NCBI RefSeq assembly: GCF_004168585.1
Contig: NZ_PGVH01000013.1
Span: forward strand, 70,761-134,760
DNA from: Shewanella sp. OPT22
Lineage (GTDB): Bacteria; Pseudomonadota; Gammaproteobacteria; Enterobacterales; Shewanellaceae
DNA length: 64,000 bases
Direction of reading: 5' to 3'
The position numbers and the translations under genes are program-made. Below the pieces are notes generated by a model that was given only the letters and a program-made list of their open reading frames with translations, was not told where the DNA came from and searched no databases. This document shows positions 38,958 through 47,417 of the stretch, piece after piece. Each line of letters begins with the position of its first letter. The stretch's first letter is position 1.

Positions 38958-40150
38958 AGTTGCTCTCCAGCAGGCTGAGTTAAGGCAATGACTTCTGATT
39001 CATTCAAACCCGATGTAATTTCAGTTCGATTCAGGTTACGAGATCCTAAGGTAACCTTTCTTTTTTCAAATTCGTCACCAACTCTAACAAAGACCCAATA
39101 ATCATCTTCATGTTGAAATACAGATTGACTTGGCACAGCTAACATTCTCTTACTTGCGAGTACTTCAACCTTAGCGTTCACTTGTCGCCCTTGTTTCATT
39201 AACTCCGGAATGGTTTCATTGAGCTGAACCGTGAAATTAAAATAATTAACAGGACTCCCTTTATCTTTTGGTTGGGCTAACGAATCAACTTGAATTACTT
39301 CTCCCTCGAACGGTTTATTCGGGTAAGCATCAAGGTATACTATTGCTTTCAATCCGACTTTCAAGCCAGATGATTCAGACTCTAATGCATATAAAGACGC
39401 TTGCATGCTTGAAGTATTCGGCAACTCACCGATGGTTTGCCTTGAAAAAATAGCGTCTCCAACAGCGGGGTATTCGTCATACCAATTTTTCTTGTAAACA
39501 AAAAGTCCATCATGAGCAGCTTTAATTTCAAGGTTCGCTAAGTTCGTTTCATGTCTGTTAATCTTGGTTTGAATGCCCTTTTGTTTGAGTTTTATCAAAG
39601 CTTGTTCGGCATTAGCTTTTTGATTGTGCTGACCCGTATTCCAATCCAAATAATCCATTTTTGCGTCGAGATAATCTTGATTCCGCATTTGGTCGATAAT
39701 CTCGATTTTGGTATAAACACGTTCATCATCACTAAAAAATGTATCTGCTAATTTTTTTTCAGTTGCCGTTACAGACTTATCTTGCAGCAGTTTTTTTCTT
39801 GCAATTTCATCTGAACTGGCTCTCATAGCACCATCGAATACTGATCGCTGATTATCCAACTTATCTTTCTTTAACATAAAGGAGGTTCTTTTCGCATCTA
39901 AGCGAGCAATTACATCCCCTTTTTTGACATTTGAGAAGTTCGGAAGAAGCCAAACAAGTGACTGTCTTCCACGTAAACTATGGGGTGCCGTGATCAAAGT
40001 GGATTCGGTTGACTCTAAATTACCCTCAGCTGGAATATGAATACCAAAATCTGATTCTTTAACTTCGATTGTCAGTGTACCTTGAGATTCCGGATTGGAA
40101 CATGCGCTTAAAAGCAGTGCGCATAAGACTGATAATGAAATCATTCTCAT
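38954..40150 (-). CDS. HlyD/MacA-type periplasmic adaptor lipoprotein (third adaptor)
   Basis: The 398-residue protein has a lipoprotein signal ending in the lipobox LLSAC (MRMISLSVLCALLLSAC). A split barrel-sandwich hybrid (ITAPHSLRGRQSLVWLLPNF near 55-75 and LEIKAAHDGLFVYKK later) flanks a helical hairpin of about 110 residues. A C-terminal beta-barrel follows with EGEVIQVDSLAQPK. It is the third of three consecutive adaptor genes and overlaps both neighbours by four bases. It belongs to the adaptor family of ABC and RND exporters. Confidence 0.85.
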   Translation of the reverse strand: MRMISLSVLCALLLSACSNPESQGTLTIEVKESDFGIHIPAEGNLESTESTLITAPHSLRGRQSLVWLLPNFSNVKKGDVIARLDAKRTSFMLKKDKLDNQRSVFDGAMRASSDEIARKKLLQDKSVTATEKKLADTFFSDDERVYTKIEIIDQMRNQDYLDAKMDYLDWNTGQHNQKANAEQALIKLKQKGIQTKINRHETNLANLEIKAAHDGLFVYKKNWYDEYPAVGDAIFSRQTIGELPNTSSMQASLYALESESSGLKVGLKAIVYLDAYPNKPFEGEVIQVDSLAQPKDKGSPVNYFNFTVQLNETIPELMKQGRQVNAKVEVLASKRMLAVPSQSVFQHEDDYWVFVRVGDEFEKRKVTLGSRNLNRTEITSGLNESEVIALTQPAGEQL

Positions 40151-41313
40151 CTCAACACCACCTTATCACCAGCTTCGAGCCCTTTGGAAATTGAAACCAT
40201 GCTCTCACTCATCTGTTCTATTTCGATAAACACTTGAGACGAAGATAAAAATGTTTCTTTATTTACAGTTGGCAAGCCATTTTCGTAATAAATAGCAGCT
40301 TTCGGTAACAATAACTGCGTTTGCGGAGATGACACATCTATCGATATTTTTGCCGTCATTCCCGGTTTCATTATTTGCTGATCTGCGCCTTCAATATCGG
40401 CAATTGCATCAAATACAACCAGAGGAACATTCCAACTTTTACTTCGAAAAACTTTTCCTAACTGAGAAATTTTTCCTTTAAACTCCTTTTCAGGATTGGC
40501 ATCTAATCGGATGCTAACTACTTGTCCAACTTGCACTCGGTGCGCCTCTATTTCTGGAATTGACATTTTGACTTGCATTTCAGTCAAATCTGGAATGCTC
40601 ACCAACCCCATTCCCGCATACAAAGTGTGCCCTTCTTTTACTTTCTCACCATTAAAATCTTTTTCGTAAACAAGCATGCCTTCTTTTGGCGTTTTGATAT
40701 TAAAACTGACAATACCTTGTTGTAGTTCTTTAACCTCAGCCGCCATTTTTTTCTGATCACTTTCTAGCATCAATAGACGTTGCTTTAGGCTTTGCTTTTC
40801 TAGCTCAAGTAATTGCTGAGTTAATTTCACTTTTCGCTTTGAGATCAATGCATCATTTTCATATTTCTTCTTCTCTATTTCAGCCACAGTCTCGTCTGAC
40901 AAATCAAATTTTCGTTTTGCTTTTTCATAATTCATCTTTGCTTCAGCAATATTAAGTTTTAATTGCTCAATTTCTTCGAACATTCGAATGCGAGTCGTTT
41001 TAATATCTTGCTTAATCGTGGCTAATTCAGAAGACTTGTTCTGGAGACGTTGCATTAATTCTGATGTATCCAATGTTGCAATCGTTTGTCCTTCTTTTAC
41101 AAAACTGCCTTCAGTAGCCAAAGTTTTTACTTGATATTGCCAGACTCGATTAACCACTGGTGGCGATACTTGCACAGTATTCGCCGAAACAAGTTCACCG
41201 GTTAAATTAATATTTTGCGGCAATAAACCAGCTTCAACCGTAATCATCTTTTCAGAGCCACAGCCTTGCAAAGCGAAACACACTAGCAAGCCTGTTAGTA
41301 ATTGTTTTTGCAT
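40147..41313 (-). CDS. HlyD/MacA-type periplasmic adaptor lipoprotein (second adaptor)
   Basis: The 388-residue protein has the lipobox ALQGC after MQKQLLTGLLVCF. Barrel-sandwich halves (EGQTIATLDTSELMQRLQNK and FNIKTPKEGMLVYEKDF) enclose a long coiled-coil hairpin rich in Lys and Glu (about residues 80-190). Membrane-proximal barrel elements include GMTAKISIDVSSPQ. The coiled coil would contact an outer-membrane factor, but none is encoded nearby. Confidence 0.85.
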   Translation of the reverse strand: MQKQLLTGLLVCFALQGCGSEKMITVEAGLLPQNINLTGELVSANTVQVSPPVVNRVWQYQVKTLATEGSFVKEGQTIATLDTSELMQRLQNKSSELATIKQDIKTTRIRMFEEIEQLKLNIAEAKMNYEKAKRKFDLSDETVAEIEKKKYENDALISKRKVKLTQQLLELEKQSLKQRLLMLESDQKKMAAEVKELQQGIVSFNIKTPKEGMLVYEKDFNGEKVKEGHTLYAGMGLVSIPDLTEMQVKMSIPEIEAHRVQVGQVVSIRLDANPEKEFKGKISQLGKVFRSKSWNVPLVVFDAIADIEGADQQIMKPGMTAKISIDVSSPQTQLLLPKAAIYYENGLPTVNKETFLSSSQVFIEIEQMSESMVSISKGLEAGDKVVLR

Positions 41314-41316
41314 TTT

Positions 41317-42294
41317 TTACAACTCCATCTGCTTCGGGAAAGCCGATACCAGAACACTCATCCCTGGGCTAAGTTCGATATTAGGTTGATTGGCAAATTC
41401 CACTGAAACTTCAAACCAACGACTGTTTCCCCATGCGTTTTTTTTATTTGCTTGTGAGCTAATGTTTGTGACTCTAGCATCAAGTTGTTGGGATAAATCC
41501 GTATCAAGATAAACAAGAACATGTTGATCAATCTGCAACTTATCAACATCTACTTCATTAACCCAAGCAGTTACTTTTAAGTTATTTAGAGCATAAATGT
41601 TGGCTACATTCCGACCGACCTGCAGGGTATCACCTACTGCTATTTTCTTGTCTTGCCACATATTTCGGCCATAACTCACGGGGCCTTCAACTTCTGCAGC
41701 AATGGTCAGTTTTTGCAATGAGATTAAAGTGTTATCCAATTCCAGCTGCGCTTTTTCATTGTCGATACGTAACTGTTTCAGTGTCGCTGTTTGCTTAGCC
41801 AACTCTGACTCTAACTTTTCCTCAGCTTGCGTTAAGTCATTTTTGGCTTTCATCAAATTGAACTGATTATCGGCATAATCTTTTGCAGAAATATAATCGA
41901 CAGGAATAGAGGCATCTAGCTGAGCTTTTTCAAGATTAAGTTGTTTTTCCTTAAGCTCGAATTTAACTTGAAGTATGGTTTTTTCTAAAAGAACCGTTTG
42001 ACTTTGCTCTTGGGCTTTAAATCTTAATAAATTCGCCTTTAGTTGCTCTACTTGGCTATCTATCTGGGTTTTATCGAAGATAACGACGTTATCTCCCACT
42101 TTAGCGACCTTACCTTCATCAATCATCCATTGAATTTGATATCTCCATGAGTTCCCAGCTTGAGGAACGGAAAATTTTTGTGACTTTGAAGATATTAGCT
42201 GCCCTGTTAATAATAGTTTTGGCTGTATTTCATTTGCATTAACAGTCCCCAATAAGAAATATCCCATTAACAGTAAAATATAACTACGCAACAT
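41317..42294 (-). CDS. HlyD-type periplasmic adaptor (first adaptor)
   Basis: The 325-residue protein has a cleavable signal peptide (MLRSYILLLMGYFLLGTVNA) instead of a lipobox. A barrel-sandwich segment (KVAKVGDNVVIFDKTQIDSQ) leads into a long coiled coil (about 75-190), then IAAEVEGPVSYGRN and a barrel with LKVTAWVNEVDVDKL. It overlaps the ATPase gene by 11 bases. It is shorter than the other two adaptors and lacks an obvious long C-terminal domain. Confidence 0.82.
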   Translation of the reverse strand: MLRSYILLLMGYFLLGTVNANEIQPKLLLTGQLISSKSQKFSVPQAGNSWRYQIQWMIDEGKVAKVGDNVVIFDKTQIDSQVEQLKANLLRFKAQEQSQTVLLEKTILQVKFELKEKQLNLEKAQLDASIPVDYISAKDYADNQFNLMKAKNDLTQAEEKLESELAKQTATLKQLRIDNEKAQLELDNTLISLQKLTIAAEVEGPVSYGRNMWQDKKIAVGDTLQVGRNVANIYALNNLKVTAWVNEVDVDKLQIDQHVLVYLDTDLSQQLDARVTNISSQANKKNAWGNSRWFEVSVEFANQPNIELSPGMSVLVSAFPKQMEL

Positions 42295-42970
42295 CCTCCC
42301 CCCTCAACTCAACTGATTGCACCAAACCATCTCGCATTCGAATGACACGCTGAGCATAAGCAGCTACTTCATCTTCGTGTGTGACTAAAACTATGGTTTG
42401 CCCTGATTTATGCAGCTCAGTAAACAGTTCCATAATTTCGACAGAAGTCTTCGAATCCAAAGCACCTGTGGGTTCGTCCGCAAGAAGAATGCTTGGTTTA
42501 TTGATTAATGCTCTAGCAATTGCAACTCTCTGCCTTTGTCCACCAGATAATTGATTTGGCCTATGGTGAGCTCGACTTTTTAAACCAACTCGATCTAAAA
42601 GGTGTAAACCATAATCCGTATCAATGTGTTGCGGTTCAGAAAACCTTAAAGGAAGGAGTACATTGTCTAAGGCTGAGAGTCTGGGTAGGAGGTGAAAACT
42701 TTGAAAAACAAAACCAACAGATTGATTACGAAACGATGACAGATCATCATCATCCAAATCTTTGACATTATTTCCACTAAGGAAATACTCGCCATTGCTA
42801 GGCTTATCTAAACAACCAATAATATTCATGAGTGTTGACTTGCCAGAACCTGATGGTCCCATAATGGCTACAAACTCGTTTTTATTAATTTCTACATCAA
42901 CGCCTGCGAGAGCAGATACTTGTTGCTCTCCCATCATATAATGCTTTTGTAGCGACTTGATTTTTATCAT
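42284..42970 (-). CDS. ABC exporter ATP-binding protein, MacB/LolD type
   Basis: The ATPase of the five-gene exporter operon. From the ATG at 42970 (MIKIKSLQKHYMMG) it has 228 residues; a longer in-frame start at 43003 adds 11 residues without family counterpart. It has Walker A GPSGSGKSTLMN, signature LSGGQRQRVAIARAL, Walker B ILLADEPTGALD and the switch histidine in LVTHEDEVA. It would energise the permease at 37710. Confidence 0.93.
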   Translation of the reverse strand: MIKIKSLQKHYMMGEQQVSALAGVDVEINKNEFVAIMGPSGSGKSTLMNIIGCLDKPSNGEYFLSGNNVKDLDDDDLSSFRNQSVGFVFQSFHLLPRLSALDNVLLPLRFSEPQHIDTDYGLHLLDRVGLKSRAHHRPNQLSGGQRQRVAIARALINKPSILLADEPTGALDSKTSVEIMELFTELHKSGQTIVLVTHEDEVAAYAQRVIRMRDGLVQSVELRGEDVA

Positions 42971-43145
42971 TGTTATCCATAACTTTTCTTGTAAGCACCT
43001 CATTATTATCTAAAAAAAGTGTATATTTCAAACATTAACTTTGGTATTACATTTTTAGAAACATTTAAAAATGAATCTTGTTAAATTAATGTGATAAGTT
43101 AGCGGCGTGATAAATCATGTATAAACAATCATAAAAGGAATTATC

Positions 43146-45875
43146 ATGACAACGGCGTTATGTACTAAAAAAACACTGCTGGCCAGTTTATTGGCTCTAG
43201 GAGCACTTTCATTCAATGCTTTAGCGGCAACGAAAGTGACAGAAGTTGAAGGCATTCAAGAGTATCAACTAGATAATGGCTTACAAGTTCTCCTTTTCCC
43301 TGATCAAACTAAAGAAACTGTAACCGTAAACGTGACTTATTACGTTGGTTCAAAGCACGAGAATTATGGTGAAACAGGTATGGCTCACTTACTTGAGCAC
43401 CTTGTTTTTAAAGGCACACCAAAGCACAAAGATATTCCAGCGGAATTAAGCAGCCATGGTGCTCGACCAAACGGTACTACTTGGACGGATCGAACAAACT
43501 ACTACGAAACTTTCGCAGCGACTGAAGAAAATATTAACTGGGCATTGGATATGGAAGCTGACCGAATGGTTAATTCTTTCATTGCCAAAAAAGATCTTGA
43601 TAGCGAAATGACGGTAGTGCGTAACGAGTTCGAACGTGGCGAAAACAGCCCTTTTCGTATTACTCTTCAAAACATGATGGCTGCTGCTTATATGTGGCAT
43701 AACTATGGTAAATCAACCATTGGTGCTCGTTCAGATTTAGAAAACGTTAAAATTGAAAATCTAAAGGCTTTCTACAAAAATTACTACCAGCCTGATAATG
43801 CAACCTTAATCGTTGCAGGTAAGTTTGACGCTGACAACATGATCGATAAAGTTGAAGATTATTTCAGTGTTATCCCTAAGCCTGAGCGTGTAATTCCTCC
43901 GCTTTATACACAGGAACCGGCACAAGATGGTGAGCGCTTAGTTACCGTTCGACGCGTCGGAGACGTGCAACTTGTAGGCACTATGTATCATGTACCTGCT
44001 GGATCTCATGAAGATTTTGCACCGCTAAACGTGCTGAGTGAAATTCTTTCTTCTACGCCAAATGGTCGTTTATACAAAAAGCTGGTTGAAACTCAAAAAG
44101 CATCACAAGCATTTGGATTTAACTTTCAATGGCAAGATCCTGGTGTAGCCATCTTTATGGCGGAAGTTGATAAGTCAGCAGATTTGTCAAAAGTACAAGA
44201 TGGCATGCTATCCACACTGGAAAGCATCGAGAAAAATCCGATCACCGATAAAGAAGTTGAAGCCGCAAAAAGGACAATTTTAAAGAATCTAAAATTAGCC
44301 TTTAACTCTTCTGAAAATGTTGCTCTTGAAATCAGTGAGTGGATTGGAATGGGCGACTGGCGCTTACTTTTCTTAAACCGTGATCGCATGGAAAAAGTAA
44401 CCAAGGAAGACGTTCAACGCGTAGCTGAGAAGTATTTAACTCAGAACAACCGTACAACAGGTCGCTTTATTCCAGCTGAAAAACCTGAGCGTGTTGAAAT
44501 CCCTCAAGTTACAGATGTTAAAAAAATGCTTGAAGGTTATAAAGGCCGTAAGCAAGTGGCTCAAGGCGAAGCATTCGATCCATCCCAAGACAATATTGAC
44601 GCTCGAACCGAAGTTGTAACGTTAAAGTCAGGCGTTAAAGTTGCGCTGCTTGAAAAGAAAACTCGTGGCGAATCAGTGGTTGTTCGAGTATCAAGTCAAA
44701 TGGGTGATTTAAAGCACCTAACAGGTCAGAGCATGGCTGGTGATGCTGTCGGCAGCATGCTGATGCGCGGTACTGAGCGTTTGAATCGTGAAGAGTTGAA
44801 AAACGAATTTGATAAGCTAGAAGCTTCAGTGCGCATTGGTGGTGGAAGTGAAAATGCTTTCGCTAGAATTGAAACCAACAAAGCAAACTTAAGTAAGGTA
44901 CTTAAATTAGTTTCTGAAGTGCTTAAAACCCCCGCTTTTGACCAAAAGGAATTTGATTTATACAAAGGTCAGTCTAAAGTAGCGATCGAGCAAAACCTGC
45001 AAGATCCACAACGATTAGCTTTCAATGCGTATAGCCGTCATCAATCACCTTTTCCTAAAGGGCACCCTGCTTACACACCAACATTTGAAGAACAGTTGGA
45101 AGCACTTGATTCAACATCAATCAAAGATGTAAAAATGTTCCATAAAGAATTTTATGGTGCTGATCATATGCAAATTGCAGTAATTGGTGATTTCAATAAA
45201 GCAAACACAGTTAAACAATTAGAGAAGTTCACTAAAGGATGGAACAGCGACGTTTCATACAAGCGTATTGCTCGACCATACAAAAAGCTATCCGTTGAGA
45301 ACCTAAAGTTTGATACTCCAGATAAAGAAAATGCAACGTTTGTTGCTTCACTTTCTCTACCTATTGGTTATAACAGTGCCGATGCACCTGCTATGACCGT
45401 AGCAAACTACATTCTCGGTGGTGGCTTTTTAAACAGTCGCTTAGCAACGCGTTTACGCCAAAAAGACGGTCTGAGTTATGGTGCAGGTTCTTTCATTAAC
45501 CTAAGCCGCTTCGATGAACGTGCGTCTTTAGGTGCTTATGCTATTTGTGCACCACAGAACTTAGCTAAAGTTGAAAAAGGCTTTAAAGAGGAAATCCAAA
45601 AAGTAATTGATAAAGGTTTCACTCAAGAAGAGCTTGATGCGGCTAAATCTGGTTTATTGCAGAGCTACAAAGTCAGCCGTTCACAAGATAAAGAACTTGT
45701 AGGGACTTTGGCCTTAAATGTTCGTTTAAACCGTGACATGCAATTTAGTAAAGATTTTGAGAAAGCGATTAAAGGTTTGACTGTCGCAGACATCAATAAA
45801 GTCTTTAATAAGTACGTTAAACTTGAAGATTTCACTTTAATTCAAGCGGGTGATATGTCAAAAGTAGAAAAGTAA
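43146..45875 (+). CDS. Secreted M16 family metallopeptidase, two-domain
   Basis: The 909-residue zinc peptidase has a signal peptide (MTTALCTKKTLLASLLALGALSFNALA). The inverted zinc motif HLLEH (81-85) and a downstream glutamate in RNEFERGENS mark the catalytic half. The C-terminal half is a second M16 domain without the zinc motif, as in other fused pitrilysin-like enzymes (GGGFLNSRLATRLRQKDGLS). It should act on peptides in the periplasm or outside the cell. It has its own terminator and is divergent from the exporter operon. Confidence 0.93.
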   Translation: MTTALCTKKTLLASLLALGALSFNALAATKVTEVEGIQEYQLDNGLQVLLFPDQTKETVTVNVTYYVGSKHENYGETGMAHLLEHLVFKGTPKHKDIPAELSSHGARPNGTTWTDRTNYYETFAATEENINWALDMEADRMVNSFIAKKDLDSEMTVVRNEFERGENSPFRITLQNMMAAAYMWHNYGKSTIGARSDLENVKIENLKAFYKNYYQPDNATLIVAGKFDADNMIDKVEDYFSVIPKPERVIPPLYTQEPAQDGERLVTVRRVGDVQLVGTMYHVPAGSHEDFAPLNVLSEILSSTPNGRLYKKLVETQKASQAFGFNFQWQDPGVAIFMAEVDKSADLSKVQDGMLSTLESIEKNPITDKEVEAAKRTILKNLKLAFNSSENVALEISEWIGMGDWRLLFLNRDRMEKVTKEDVQRVAEKYLTQNNRTTGRFIPAEKPERVEIPQVTDVKKMLEGYKGRKQVAQGEAFDPSQDNIDARTEVVTLKSGVKVALLEKKTRGESVVVRVSSQMGDLKHLTGQSMAGDAVGSMLMRGTERLNREELKNEFDKLEASVRIGGGSENAFARIETNKANLSKVLKLVSEVLKTPAFDQKEFDLYKGQSKVAIEQNLQDPQRLAFNAYSRHQSPFPKGHPAYTPTFEEQLEALDSTSIKDVKMFHKEFYGADHMQIAVIGDFNKANTVKQLEKFTKGWNSDVSYKRIARPYKKLSVENLKFDTPDKENATFVASLSLPIGYNSADAPAMTVANYILGGGFLNSRLATRLRQKDGLSYGAGSFINLSRFDERASLGAYAICAPQNLAKVEKGFKEEIQKVIDKGFTQEELDAAKSGLLQSYKVSRSQDKELVGTLALNVRLNRDMQFSKDFEKAIKGLTVADINKVFNKYVKLEDFTLIQAGDMSKVEK

Positions 45876-45891
45876 TTTAATTGTTTTTTTG

Positions 45892-45924
45892 AAAAAATGC
45901 CGAGAATTTTCTCGGCATTTTTTT
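45892..45924 (+). terminator. Rho-independent terminator after the M16 peptidase gene
   Basis: ATGCCGAGAA (45897-45906) pairs perfectly with TTCTCGGCAT (45909-45918), followed by a run of seven Ts. Confidence 0.95.
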
Positions 45925-46013
45925 ATGTAAACTCAGGATTAATTCTCGTTCATTTAAAACAAGGGACTAATGAAATATCTTATAATTTAATAAACTCTTT
46001 TAACGTTTCTTTT

Positions 46014-47339
46014 ATGGCAACTAATCAAGTTACATGCGACAGCAGTATTAAAACCTTCCAACAAGAACCTATGCCATCAGTGAAAGGCGACGTTTTTAAG
46101 TACTCTATTGAAACTCAAGATCATGACTATCAACTTTCATTCACTAAAAAACTCTCTAATGAAGAAGTTGCACAGTTAAAGCTGCTGATTATTGACAAAT
46201 TCGAAAAAAATACTAATTCGGAAGCTTACTCTCAATTCACCAAAAATAAGGGAGTACAATTATTCACACAATCTTCAACTCGTTATAATCAAATGTCTTT
46301 TTCTGAATGGTTTAAAGGGTTAGAAGCAGATTACAGTGAGATCAGAGAAACAAAGTTAATCTACTTGGAGTTAATAAAATCACTTGTAAATAAGAGATTA
46401 GATGCAGGAGAAGAAGCTTTAATTTCTGGACTAGCAACTTTAGTGGATCAAGGTGAGAATGCTGGCAATATTAGCTTTACACAGACAGCCATGGTGCTCG
46501 CAGAACGATTTACTGCTCTTGATTTGTTCTTAAAAAAAACAAGCTCCTCACAGCAGTTTACACCGTCTCAAATTGATGCATGCCAAAAATTTTTGGATTG
46601 TATGAAGCTTCATTTAATGGAAGTGACTCCTTCAGAACTTTTTACATACCAAGATTTAGCAAAATCATTCAACGTATCCATTTCTTTTGAATCTGAGCAG
46701 CCTAATTTCTCTGGTGAAACATTACCAACTAGATTGATTCAACTCTGTCATGAACTGGAGATAAAACTATTAAGAAGTGAAAGTGCCATTTCACAACCTT
46801 TTGCTAAAGAGTTATCAACTGCTTTAGCAAAACTTCCTGTTGAAGTAGTCGAACTAGAAGCATATAGAGGTCAACTGACCTCAGCTTTAAAAGAGCAAGG
46901 GCTATCATTAAAAGAATCGACCACAGTAATGAAAAGCCGGAAACAATATGGAGGCACTAAAATTTCAGAGTTATCTCCTAATGCTACTTATGATAAATAT
47001 AAAGATTCAGTTATTTACCTTTCAGCCAATATAACTCCAAATCAAATATGGAAACTCGCAGTTCAATCGAAAGCTTCTGGTGGGCTTATGATAGTACAGA
47101 TTGGAATCACAGGCGAAGGTTTGAGTGAGCAATTCAGTGCCAAGTACCCTAATGAAGATGAAGAGTTAGAAACAGATTCATTTGAATTAAAATTTCAAAC
47201 TTACACGCCGAGATACGATAGCGATAAAGTCACTCTATATTGTTTTAATACCCCTGAAGCAACTCTCAATCGTGTATTACTAAGTTTGCCTGAAACACAT
47301 TTACCACTCGATGCTGGTACTCCTTCATTTTACCCATAG
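46014..47339 (+). CDS. Protein of unknown function
   Basis: The frame encodes 441 residues from the ATG at 46014 (MATNQVTCDSSIK). The frame stays open back to 45897, but that part lies on the M16 terminator and is not credible as coding. The protein has no signal peptide or membrane helix and no motif I can name. The middle is helical (EALISGLATLVDQGENAGN). The C-terminal 120 residues are beta-rich with SVIYLSANITPNQIWKLAV, faintly like an ADP-ribosyltransferase fold; that is a weak impression only. There is no clear ribosome site. Confidence 0.65.
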   Translation: MATNQVTCDSSIKTFQQEPMPSVKGDVFKYSIETQDHDYQLSFTKKLSNEEVAQLKLLIIDKFEKNTNSEAYSQFTKNKGVQLFTQSSTRYNQMSFSEWFKGLEADYSEIRETKLIYLELIKSLVNKRLDAGEEALISGLATLVDQGENAGNISFTQTAMVLAERFTALDLFLKKTSSSQQFTPSQIDACQKFLDCMKLHLMEVTPSELFTYQDLAKSFNVSISFESEQPNFSGETLPTRLIQLCHELEIKLLRSESAISQPFAKELSTALAKLPVEVVELEAYRGQLTSALKEQGLSLKESTTVMKSRKQYGGTKISELSPNATYDKYKDSVIYLSANITPNQIWKLAVQSKASGGLMIVQIGITGEGLSEQFSAKYPNEDEELETDSFELKFQTYTPRYDSDKVTLYCFNTPEATLNRVLLSLPETHLPLDAGTPSFYP

Positions 47340-47417
47340 TATTGAATACGTATGTAGCCACTTCTGAAAAAATAATAGATTAAGTAGTCTGGAAGAAAAA
47401 ACTAAGGATAGACTATT

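Noticed and set aside
45897..46013. Extra 39 N-terminal codons for the unknown 441-residue protein
   Set aside because: They start on the stem of the M16 peptidase terminator, so this part is unlikely to be coding.
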